Shown: positions 7,037-13,284 of the stretch, piece by piece
Position numbering within the stretch: position 1 is the stretch's first letter
Layout: every line of letters starts with the position of its first letter
Origin: CAZBMJ01 sp964493205
GTDB taxonomy: Bacteria > Myxococcota > UBA727 > JABDBI01
Assembly: GCA_964493205.1 (NCBI GenBank)
Contig: CAZBMJ010000045.1
Span: forward strand, 1-13,284
Reading direction: 5' to 3'
Length of the DNA stretch: 13,284 bases
Translations under genes and position numbers: made by a program
Notes under the pieces: model-generated
The model's database searches: none
Seen by the model: the letters and a program-made list of their open reading frames with translations, nothing else
Told to the model about the DNA's origin: nothing

Positions 7037-8247
7037 AACTTAAATACCTTTTTTACTTCATGGCAACTTTTTATAAATGTTTCTACATCGTGAAAATTAT
7101 TATAAAAGGAAAAACTAGCTCTACAAAAAGAACTAACGCCAAATCTTTTTACCAATGGCTGTGCGCATAAATGTCCTGCTCTGATAGCCACTCCTTCTCG
7201 ATCAAAGATGGATGCTACATCGTGAGGATGAACATTATTTATTACAAAAGAAATTAGGCTTACTTTATTATTTTTTGGTCCAAATTTCTTTACAAAAGAT
7301 ATTTTTTCTAACTCTTGCCAAGCATAATTATGTAATTCTTCTTCATGCTTAACCATATTTTCAAAACCAATGTTTGATAAATATTCTATTGATTTTGCTA
7401 AGCCTAAAGCTCCAGAAACATTGGGTGTACCAGCTTCAAATTTTTGATAATTTTGAGCAAAAGTAACCTCATCAAAACTTACTGAACTTATCATATCTCC
7501 ACCTGTTTGATAAACAGGAATTTTTTCTAGCCAAGGCGATTTTGCATAAAGTACCCCAATTCCAAAAGGAGCATAGGTTTTATGGCCAGAAAAAGCATAA
7601 AAGTCAGCATTTAAATCTTTAACATCTATTGCTAAATGAGGTGCCGCTTGTGAACCATCAATAAGAGTAGGAATACCCAAATTACTAAGTATTGCACAGA
7701 TTTCTTTTGCAGGATTAATAGTTCCCAAAACGTTGCTGGCATGAGTGAATGCTGCAAGCTTGGTTTGATTACTTAATAACTTTTTAAAATGGTCCAAGTC
7801 AAGTAAGCCATCATCAGTGACGTTAATTACTTTAAGCTTTACGTCAAGCTCTTGAGCCAGCATATACCAGGGTACTATATTGGAATGATGCTCCATTTGT
7901 GTGAGCAAAATCTCATCTCCTGGTTTTAGAATTTTTTTAAAACCATGTGCCACAAGGTTAATAGCTTCAGTGCTTGAGCGAGTAAAAACTATTTCGTCAC
8001 TATGAGCATTGATAAATTGAGCAATAGTAGCCCTTGCTTGAGTGTATTTCTGTGTGGCTTTTTGAGATAAATAATAGGCACCACGATTAATATTTGCACA
8101 ATCAGTTTGATAAAAATTAGTAATTTCGTCTATAACTACTTGGGGTTTTTGTGTAGTTGCCGCATTATCTAAATATACCAAATCTTTCCCATATATTTTT
8201 TGATTAAGTATTGGAAAGTCATTTCTTATGGCACTAATATTAAACAT
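7033..8247 (-). CDS. sufS: SufS, cysteine desulfurase (group II)
   Basis: The 404-residue protein is the normal length for SufS/CsdA. It converts cysteine to alanine and leaves a persulfide for cluster assembly, using pyridoxal phosphate. LDNAATTQKP (26-35) is the N-terminal signature, EHHSNIVPW (119-127) carries the cofactor-stacking His, LIDGSQ (195-200) the Asp that contacts the pyridine nitrogen, and SGHKTYAPFGIG (220-231) the Schiff-base Lys223. The catalytic Cys361 is in RAGHLCAQPL, the short-loop arrangement of group II enzymes, which need a partner such as SufU or SufE. The start codon lies inside the sufD end (ATGTTTAA, eight-base overlap). All key residues are intact. Confidence 0.96.
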   Translation of the reverse strand: MFNISAIRNDFPILNQKIYGKDLVYLDNAATTQKPQVVIDEITNFYQTDCANINRGAYYLSQKATQKYTQARATIAQFINAHSDEIVFTRSSTEAINLVAHGFKKILKPGDEILLTQMEHHSNIVPWYMLAQELDVKLKVINVTDDGLLDLDHFKKLLSNQTKLAAFTHASNVLGTINPAKEICAILSNLGIPTLIDGSQAAPHLAIDVKDLNADFYAFSGHKTYAPFGIGVLYAKSPWLEKIPVYQTGGDMISSVSFDEVTFAQNYQKFEAGTPNVSGALGLAKSIEYLSNIGFENMVKHEEELHNYAWQELEKISFVKKFGPKNNKVSLISFVINNVHPHDVASIFDREGVAIRAGHLCAQPLVKRFGVSSFCRASFSFYNNFHDVETFIKSCHEVKKVFKL

Positions 8248-9250
8248 TGTTTATATCACCAATAATAAGATTATTTAGAGAAGTATTAATAAGGTCTTGG
8301 CATAGTATCAGTATGTTTTTATTAGGAATATGCGTTAGAGAATCTTGTAGTAAAGAATAAATTAAGATCTGTTTTGCTTGGTTATAATTTATCCCTCTTG
8401 ATTGCAAGTAAAATAGAGCATCTTGATTAAGCTCTCCAATACTAGCTCCATGTTTAGCTGTTATATCGTTATTATTTATTTGCATTTGAGGCTTTACCAA
8501 TGCTTTAGCATTTTTATTAGTAATAATAGCTTTATAATGTTGCAGAGCAGAAGATTTTTGAGCAGATTTATCAATAATTATTTTACCTAAAAAATTCCCT
8601 AAAGATTTTTTAGTATACACACCACGAAAAATCTGATTGCTATGAGTGCTGGGCGCGTTATGAAAAATATTTAATACTCTAATGCTTTGGCACTCTTGAC
8701 CAAGCAAGTCTATGGCATAATAACAAGTATTTGCATTGGTATGATTTAAATTATCAGATAAATCAGCATTAATAATGCTGCTAGCTAAATTAATATCAAA
8801 AGTATTTTTATGAGAATTTTCTCCCATATTAGAAATATTATTATAAATATAGTTATTATTTTTTAAGCTTTCATTTATTCTGTAATTATTTAATAAAGAA
8901 TTATTTTCTATATTTATATCTATTTTTATAGTCGCCGTAAAATAGTCTTCATTTTTAATAAAATATTCTATGAGATCAATAATCAAATTATTTTTAATGT
9001 TTAATTTTATGTTTAAGTTATTATTTTTATATATAAAGCATAGAGGTTTTTTTAAGTTTTTAGTTATAGTAATTTCTGTGTTATTACAAAATTTTACACC
9101 AACATCGCCATAGTTATTATTAAATTTTTTAATATTGGGAATATCGTTGTTAAATTCTAAATAGAAAGCATCACCAAAAAGATCAAAATTAGGCGTTGGA
9201 TTAAATTGCCATACATCTTTAGTATGAGATAAAGTTAATAGACTATCCAC
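8240..9250 (-). CDS. sufD: SufD, divergent subunit of the SufBCD scaffold
   Basis: I place the start at the GTG at 9250, giving 336 residues. AGGA (9261-9258) lies seven bases before it, and GTGGATAG overlaps the sufC stop by eight bases, in keeping with the operon style. ATGs at 9283 and 9277 would extend the gene into sufC without a comparable site. The C-terminal half is clearly SufD: HSNQIFRGV, then DITAKHGASIGELNQDALFY and LQSRGI. The His of AKHGA (residue 267) matches His360 of E. coli SufD, while the position of Cys358 is Ala. The N-terminal half is short and very rich in Asn, Ile and Lys, and poorly conserved; typical SufD is nearer 420 residues. It pairs with SufB and with SufC. Confidence 0.9.
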   Translation of the reverse strand: MDSLLTLSHTKDVWQFNPTPNFDLFGDAFYLEFNNDIPNIKKFNNNYGDVGVKFCNNTEITITKNLKKPLCFIYKNNNLNIKLNIKNNLIIDLIEYFIKNEDYFTATIKIDINIENNSLLNNYRINESLKNNNYIYNNISNMGENSHKNTFDINLASSIINADLSDNLNHTNANTCYYAIDLLGQECQSIRVLNIFHNAPSTHSNQIFRGVYTKKSLGNFLGKIIIDKSAQKSSALQHYKAIITNKNAKALVKPQMQINNNDITAKHGASIGELNQDALFYLQSRGINYNQAKQILIYSLLQDSLTHIPNKNILILCQDLINTSLNNLIIGDINNV

Positions 9251-10010
9251 GAGTATTTCCTGTAATAAAAGAATCATAACCATTTTTTTCTAAAAATATA
9301 GATAAGTCTTTATCTCCAGATTTAATAATTTGACCATTGATCATCACGTGAACTACATCTGGAACTATATAGTTAAGCAATCGTTGGTAATGAGTTACTA
9401 CGATCATGCTACGGGCTTCATTTTTTAGAGCATTTACGCCATCAGCACAAATTTTTAAGGCATCAATATCTAAGCCAGAGTCGGTTTCATCCAAAATACA
9501 AAGCTTTGGCTCTAATATAGACATTTGCAAAATTTCATTGCGTTTTTTCTCACCACCAGAAAAACCTTCGTTGAGCGAACGCTTCAAAAAGCTTTCATCC
9601 ATTTTAAGTTTTTGCATATGTGCTTTGGCTAAATCTAGAAAGTCTATGGCGTCTATAGCTTCTTGATTTCTTGATTTACGCACTGCATTAAGTGCTGCTC
9701 TTAAAAAATAAGCATTATTAACACCGGCTATTTCTACAGGGTATTGAAAAGCTAAAAAAATACCTAAATTAGCTCTTTCATCAGGGGTTAAATCAAGTAT
9801 GGATTGGTCGTAAAAATTTATTTGACCAGCGGTAATTTCATAATCTTTTTTTCCAGCTAGAATATTAGACAGAGTACTTTTACCAGAGCCGTTAGGTCCC
9901 ATAATAGCATGTACTTCACCCTCTTTAATCTCTAAGTTTAATCCTTTGAGAATATTTATAGAGTTTACGCTAGCATATAAATTTTCAATTTTTAAAGCAG
10001 TCTTGTTCAT
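9243..10010 (-). CDS. sufC: SufC, ATPase of the SufBCD scaffold
   Basis: The 255-residue protein is an ABC-type ATPase without membrane domains. The Walker A motif is GPNGSGKST (38-46), the Q-loop Gln89 is in AFQYP, the signature is SGGEKKRNE (151-159), Walker B with the catalytic Glu is CILDETDSGLD (171-181), and the switch His207 is in VVTHYQR. GFSGGEKKR and DETDSGLDIDAL are characteristic of SufC. It binds SufB and SufD and drives the conformational change that opens the cluster-forming interface. Its ATG shares one base with the sufB stop (TAATG), and its end overlaps sufD. The motifs are complete and the length is normal. Confidence 0.96.
   Translation of the reverse strand: MNKTALKIENLYASVNSINILKGLNLEIKEGEVHAIMGPNGSGKSTLSNILAGKKDYEITAGQINFYDQSILDLTPDERANLGIFLAFQYPVEIAGVNNAYFLRAALNAVRKSRNQEAIDAIDFLDLAKAHMQKLKMDESFLKRSLNEGFSGGEKKRNEILQMSILEPKLCILDETDSGLDIDALKICADGVNALKNEARSMIVVTHYQRLLNYIVPDVVHVMINGQIIKSGDKDLSIFLEKNGYDSFITGNTRG
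9258..9261 (-). promoter_or_regulatory. Ribosome binding site that sets the sufD start at GTG
   Basis: AGGA on the minus strand, inside the end of sufC, is seven bases before the GTG at 9250. It supports GTG rather than the ATGs at 9283 and 9277. Confidence 0.6.
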
Positions 10011-11464
10011 TAGCCGATGGCTCCTTCAAGAGAAATATTGAGTAATTTTTGAGCTTCTACAGCAAATTCCATGGGTAGCTTTTGAAAAACTTCTTTACAA
10101 AAACCTCCCACAATAAGTGAAACAGCGTCTTCATTGTTTAGACCACGAGATTGACAATAAAATAATTGATCATCAGAAATTCTAGAAGTAGTAGCCTCGT
10201 GTTCTATATGAGCAGTTTCATTGGAAGCTTCAATATAGGGGAAAGTATTAGCACTGCATTCATCGCCAAATAATAAAGAGTCACATTGAGAAAAATTACG
10301 GGCATTTTTAGCGTTGCTAGCAACTTTTACCAGGCCTCTGTAGGAATTATGGCTTTTCTTAGCTGAAATCCCTTTAGAAATAATAGTGCTTTTGGTGTTA
10401 TTACCCAAATGGATCATTTTAGTTCCTGTATCAGCTTGCTGTAAGTTAGAAGTTACGGCTACTGAATAAAATTCACCGACAGAATTATCACCTTTGAGAA
10501 TAACGCTTGGGTATTTCCAAGTTATAGCCGATCCGGTTTCTACTTGAGTCCATGAAATTTTAGAATTATTTCCTAAGCAAATACCTCGCTTTGTTACAAA
10601 GTTATAAATACCACCAACGCCATTTTCATCGCCAGGATACCAATTTTGTACTGTGGAATATTTTATTTGAGCCCTATCAAGGGCTACTAATTCTACTACT
10701 GCTGCATGAAGTTGATTTTCATCACGCATGGGTGCTGTGCAGCCTTCTAAATAGCTTACAACAGCATCATCTTGCGCAATAATTAAAGTTCGTTCAAATT
10801 GGCCAGTATTTTTGGCGTTGATTCTAAAATAAGTTGAAAGCTCCATTGGGCAGCGAACGCCTTTTGGTATAAAGCAAAAAGATCCATCACTAAAAACAGC
10901 TGAGTTTAAGCAGGCATAAAAATTATCGGTGTAGGGTACCACACTGCCCAAATACTGCTTAATTATTTCTGGATGATCTTTTACTGCCTCTGAAAAAGAG
11001 CAAAATATTACACCAGCTTTTTTAAGTTTTTCTCTAAAAGTTGTAGCCACTGAAACACTATCAAAAACTGCGTCTACAGCCACGTTAGCGAGCATTTTTT
11101 GTTCATGAAGAGGAATGCCTAATTTTTTATAAATTTCAATAATTTTAGGATCAACTTCGTCTAAGCTATTTAATTTTGGTTTTTGCTTAGGTGCTGAATA
11201 ATAAACTATGTCATTAAAGTTAATTTTATTGTAATAAATTTGGGCCCAAGTTGGTAATTTATCTTCTTTTAAAAGCTTAAAAAAGTGATTAAGTGCTTTA
11301 AGCCTAAATTCTAATAGCCATAAAGGTTCTTCTTTTTTTTGAGAAATTATTCTCACAACACTTTCTGATAAACCAGGAGGTAATTCATCAGTTTCAATGT
11401 CTAAACTAAAACCGTATTTGTAAGGCTCATTTAGTGTGTCTATTTCAGAACTATTTGTGGGCAT
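10010..11464 (-). CDS. sufB: SufB, core scaffold of the SufBCD complex
   Basis: The 484-residue protein is close to the usual SufB length (495 in E. coli). SufB forms the scaffold on which the cluster is built, together with SufD and SufC. Conserved stretches include FCFIPKGVRCPMELSTYFRI (196-215), EGCTAP (240-245), AVVELVALD (255-263) and GDENGVGGIYNFVTKRG (278-294). The functional residues are present: Cys394 in FSQCDS and Glu421-His422-Glu423 in IEHEATTS match Cys405 and Glu432-His433-Glu434 of E. coli with a constant offset of 11. The C-terminal helix that docks on SufC (GFCKEVFQKLP, 454-464) is intact. AAAGGA is seven bases before the ATG, in the 11-bp gap after bolA. Confidence 0.97.
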   Translation of the reverse strand: MPTNSSEIDTLNEPYKYGFSLDIETDELPPGLSESVVRIISQKKEEPLWLLEFRLKALNHFFKLLKEDKLPTWAQIYYNKINFNDIVYYSAPKQKPKLNSLDEVDPKIIEIYKKLGIPLHEQKMLANVAVDAVFDSVSVATTFREKLKKAGVIFCSFSEAVKDHPEIIKQYLGSVVPYTDNFYACLNSAVFSDGSFCFIPKGVRCPMELSTYFRINAKNTGQFERTLIIAQDDAVVSYLEGCTAPMRDENQLHAAVVELVALDRAQIKYSTVQNWYPGDENGVGGIYNFVTKRGICLGNNSKISWTQVETGSAITWKYPSVILKGDNSVGEFYSVAVTSNLQQADTGTKMIHLGNNTKSTIISKGISAKKSHNSYRGLVKVASNAKNARNFSQCDSLLFGDECSANTFPYIEASNETAHIEHEATTSRISDDQLFYCQSRGLNNEDAVSLIVGGFCKEVFQKLPMEFAVEAQKLLNISLEGAIG

Positions 11465-11475
11465 GCTAAAGTCCT

Positions 11476-11748
11476 TTAATTATCTAATTTTAGCGATAGA
11501 GCATGTATTTCATGCTTCATCAAATCTTCCAATGCCTTATAAACCATGCGATGGCGTTGTATCATGCTTTGGCCCTCAAACATAGAAGAAGTCATAATGA
11601 CTCTAAAGTGCCCAGCACTAGGTTGCAATAAGGCTTCTTTATGGCCTTTATGAGCATGACTATCATCAATTACTTCTAAACTATTGGGAGAAAAAGACTT
11701 TTGTAGAATATCAACTATTTTATTTTTAGTAAGCTCATGAACTGACAT
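11476..11748 (-). CDS. bolA: BolA family protein
   Basis: The 90-residue protein is a single BolA domain. The pattern VIDDSHAHKGHKE (26-38) with several His residues, GHFRVIMTSSMFEGQSMIQRH (46-66) and the C-terminal RHRMVYKALEDLMKHEIHALSLK are typical. BolA proteins bind monothiol glutaredoxins and help deliver or sense Fe-S clusters; some also act on cell shape or transcription. As the first gene of the suf operon, eleven bases before sufB, its Fe-S role is the likely one. No glutaredoxin gene is in the window. GAGAAA lies a few bases before the ATG. It is divergent from hslV, and the operon promoter should lie in the 102-bp spacer or within hslV. Confidence 0.94.
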   Translation of the reverse strand: MSVHELTKNKIVDILQKSFSPNSLEVIDDSHAHKGHKEALLQPSAGHFRVIMTSSMFEGQSMIQRHRMVYKALEDLMKHEIHALSLKLDN

Positions 11749-11850
11749 ATGTTTCTCAAATTTAGGTTATTAGTTAGCTTATGCTTCTTGAGTTTTTTGG
11801 TAAAGAGGTTAGAAAGCTTTTGTAATCAAAGCTTTTTTTGGGGTTTATAT
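11749..11850. promoter_or_regulatory. Divergent bolA-suf / hslVU intergenic region
   Basis: This 102-bp spacer separates the suf operon from hslVU and should contain control signals for one or both. I find no good sigma-70 promoter on either strand; TATGCT (11780-11785, plus) is a possible -10 without a matching -35. No convincing iron-responsive or IscR-type palindrome is seen. Confidence 0.3.
11813..11839 (+). other. Weak hairpin with T-run in the hslV leader
   Basis: AAAGCTTT occurs twice (11813-11820 and 11828-11835), is self-complementary, and can form an eight-pair stem around seven bases. It is followed by a T-run and then the GGGG ribosome binding site of hslV. With only two G-C pairs it is weak. 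It could be an attenuator or chance. Confidence 0.3.
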
Positions 11851-12378
11851 ATGTTTCATGCAACCACTATCTTAGCCGTGCGTAAAGCTGGTAATTTAGT
11901 TCTAGCTGGCGATGGCCAAGTTACTTTGGGACACTCTGTTGTTAAAGCTCATGCTAATAAATTAAGAAAACTCTCTGATAATCAGGTCTTAGCAGGTTTT
12001 GCCGGCTCTACTGCTGATGCCTTTAAACTTTTTGATTTATTTGAAAATAAGCTTAAATCCCATAATGGACAATTTGTCAGGGCCGCTGTGGAACTAGCAA
12101 AAGATTGGCGCTCTGATAGAATTTTAAGGCGTTTAGAGGCTATGTTGTTAGTGGGAAATAAGGATAAAATATTACTAATTTCAGGTACTGGTGATGTTCT
12201 TGAACCAGATTGTGATGTGTACGCCATAGGTTCAGGAGGCCAGTATGCCTTGGCTGCAGCGAAAGCCTTATTAGATTCTAGTGATTTAAGTGCCAAGGAA
12301 ATAGCCCAAAGAGCTATGGATATCGCTGCTGATATTTGTGTTTATACTAATCACAACATTAATTACATTGAAATTTAA
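11851..12378 (+). CDS. hslV: HslV, proteolytic subunit of the HslUV protease
   Basis: The 175-residue product is a complete HslV peptidase, an N-terminal threonine protease of the proteasome beta type. I start it at the ATG at 11851: GGGG lies seven bases upstream, and MFHATTIL matches the family start. An in-frame extension from 11749 has no counterpart in HslV. After loss of MFHA the nucleophile is Thr5; counted from it, Asp17 (GDGQ) and Lys33 (NKLRKL) fall exactly where the catalytic residues belong. GFAGSTADA, ELAKDWRSD, RRLEAMLLV, AIGSGGQYALAA and AADICVYTNHN are conserved. HslV needs HslU for activity, and hslU follows nine bases later but appears broken. The ending is of an alphaproteobacterial kind by eye. 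Confidence 0.95.
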   Translation: MFHATTILAVRKAGNLVLAGDGQVTLGHSVVKAHANKLRKLSDNQVLAGFAGSTADAFKLFDLFENKLKSHNGQFVRAAVELAKDWRSDRILRRLEAMLLVGNKDKILLISGTGDVLEPDCDVYAIGSGGQYALAAAKALLDSSDLSAKEIAQRAMDIAADICVYTNHNINYIEI

Positions 12379-12387
12379 GGGGATTAC

Positions 12388-13248
12388 ATGTCAGCTAAAG
12401 CATTTTTGACACCAAAAGAAATAGTTGCAAGCCTTGATCGTTATATTGTTGGACAGGATAAAGCTAAAAAAGCTGTGGCCATAGCCTTGCGCAATCGCTA
12501 TCGCAGAATGAATGTTGATAAAAAGCTACAAGACGAAATTTTACCTAAAAATATTATCATGATAGGGCCTACAGGTTCAGGTAAAACTGAAATAGCCAAA
12601 AGGCTAGCAAAGCTAGCTAATGCGCCATTTATTAAAGTGGAAGCTACGAAATTTACTGAAGTAGGGTATGTGGGAAGAGACGTTGATTCCATGGTGCGCG
12701 ATTTAGTTGAATATTCTGTAAAAATGTGTCGTGAACAAGCAAAAGAAACAGTTAAATCGCAAGCTTATGAAGCAGCAAAAGAAAAAATGCTCGATATTTT
12801 ATTGCCAAAGCCTCTAGAGCAAGCCTTGAGCGACCATAGTGAAACTAAAGAAAAAATGCGTAAATTATTAGAATCAGGCGCTCTTAATCAAAAAGAAGTT
12901 ACCATTGAAGTAAGTTACCACACTCCAATGCCGGCTATGCATATGTTTGGTCAGGGTAATATGGATGATATGGCAGGACAAATTCAAGAAGCTTTGCAGG
13001 GAGCCTTTGGCAAAAATCGCAAAAAAAAGCGTAAAATGTTGGTTCCTGAGGCTTTAGAAGTACTACAAAATGAAGAGGCTACACGCTTAATAGATATGGA
13101 ACAAACTCAGCGAGATGCCGTTATTTTAGCTGAACAATCAGGTATTATTTTTATTGATGAGATCGATAAAATTGCCAAAGCGCAAGGAGCTTCTAGGGGA
13201 GGTCCTGATGTGAGTCGTGAAGGTGTACAGGCATTGTTGCGTGGATAG
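12388..13248 (+). CDS. hslU: HslU, ATPase subunit of HslUV, truncated after residue 281
   Basis: The frame starts at an ATG after AAGGGG and encodes a typical HslU up to Gln281. It shows LTPKEIVASLDRYIVGQ (7-23), Walker A GPTGSGKT (60-67), the pore loop GYVG (93-96), the insertion (I) domain (about 106-245) and Walker B IIFIDEID (253-260). DVSREGVQ (274-281) is followed in the family by RDLLPLVEG. Here it reads ALLRG and stops at 13246-13248. Full-length HslU is about 440 residues, so the sensor motifs, the C-terminal domain and the HslV-activating tail are absent. Because the change is abrupt and coincides with a likely insertion-sequence end, I read this as a disrupted gene. A contig-end artefact is the alternative. 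If real, HslV would lack its activator. Confidence 0.92.
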   Translation: MSAKAFLTPKEIVASLDRYIVGQDKAKKAVAIALRNRYRRMNVDKKLQDEILPKNIIMIGPTGSGKTEIAKRLAKLANAPFIKVEATKFTEVGYVGRDVDSMVRDLVEYSVKMCREQAKETVKSQAYEAAKEKMLDILLPKPLEQALSDHSETKEKMRKLLESGALNQKEVTIEVSYHTPMPAMHMFGQGNMDDMAGQIQEALQGAFGKNRKKKRKMLVPEALEVLQNEEATRLIDMEQTQRDAVILAEQSGIIFIDEIDKIAKAQGASRGGPDVSREGVQALLRG

Positions 13249-13284
13249 GGTTAAAAGATGATGGTTTGCCTTTTTCTCCTTATC
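13230..13284. mobile_element. Probable insertion-sequence end within hslU
   Basis: From 13230 the hslU coding logic ends and GGCATTGTTGC begins. This resembles the terminal inverted repeats of IS5/IS903-type (GGCTTTGTTG) and IS6/IS26-type (GGCACTGTTGC) elements, known to me from those families. No transposase can be identified in the 55 bases available. The length to the window end (55) equals a common de Bruijn k-mer, as expected if an assembler stopped at a multicopy repeat. The family cannot be decided. Confidence 0.5.

Noticed and set aside
9251..9283. ATG starts for sufD at 9283 and 9277
   Set aside because: They extend about 30 bases into sufC, lack a good ribosome binding site and add residues that do not look like SufD.
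9406..9666. Plus-strand open frame of 86 codons antisense to sufC
   Set aside because: It is the complement of conserved ABC ATPase motifs and has no recognisable protein features.
11749..11850. In-frame upstream extension of hslV by 34 residues, hydrophobic at first (MFLKFRLLVSLCFLSFLVKR)
   Set aside because: HslV is cytoplasmic and its catalytic Thr must lie near the N-terminus. The ATG at 11851 has a ribosome binding site and matches the family start; the extension overlaps the spacer hairpin.
11828..11850. IscR-type binding site before bolA (TAAACCCCA on the minus strand)
   Set aside because: Only one half of the palindrome matches; the second half is absent.
13231..13284. A new reading frame after the hslU break (for example GLKDDGLPFSPY on the plus strand)
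   Set aside because: Several frames are open over so short a stretch, and none gives a recognisable transposase or HslU sequence.

Overview
The window is AT-rich bacterial DNA, probably from a host-associated or otherwise eukaryote-dependent proteobacterium. Pointers to Proteobacteria are YciB, BolA, HslVU and a long-form SufT. The HslV ending (AADICVYTNHN) looks alphaproteobacterial to me, while the HslU insertion domain looks more like deltaproteobacterial or Bdellovibrio-type sequences, so I do not name a lineage. A secreted protein with a eukaryote-type RasGEF domain and a probable insertion-sequence end in a housekeeping gene both fit a life with eukaryotic cells.

Layout. Positions 1-791 (minus) hold the 5' part of a gene for an exported coiled-coil protein that runs off the left edge. 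A 171-bp divergent spacer separates it from 963-2582 (plus), an exported 539-residue protein whose residues about 251-440 read as a RasGEF (Cdc25-type) catalytic domain. This is the most unusual gene here. Its stop overlaps that of yciB (minus, 2579-3112). Next is an exported subtilisin-type S8 protease (minus, 3187-5376), whose ribosome binding site is a run of eight G. A spacer with two inverted repeats (5377-5563) separates it from the large minus-strand operon.

That operon, read from 11748 down to 5564, is bolA-sufB-sufC-sufD-sufS-sufU-sufT-thioesterase. The genes touch or overlap at nearly every junction, so translation is probably coupled. Together they form a SUF iron-sulfur cluster assembly line: SufS with SufU mobilises sulfur from cysteine, SufBCD is the ATP-driven scaffold, SufT and BolA are accessory or delivery factors, and a PaaI-like hotdog thioesterase is the passenger at the end. 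No SufA, SufE or SufR-type regulator is present in the window.

Divergent from bolA, on the plus strand, lie hslV (11851-12378) and hslU (from 12388), the two parts of the HslUV ATP-dependent protease. HslU follows its family closely up to Gln281 and then stops making sense. From 13230 the sequence begins GGCATTGTTGC, which looks like the terminal inverted repeat of an insertion sequence. The remaining 55 bases equal a common assembler k-mer length, which suggests the contig ends inside a multicopy element that splits hslU.
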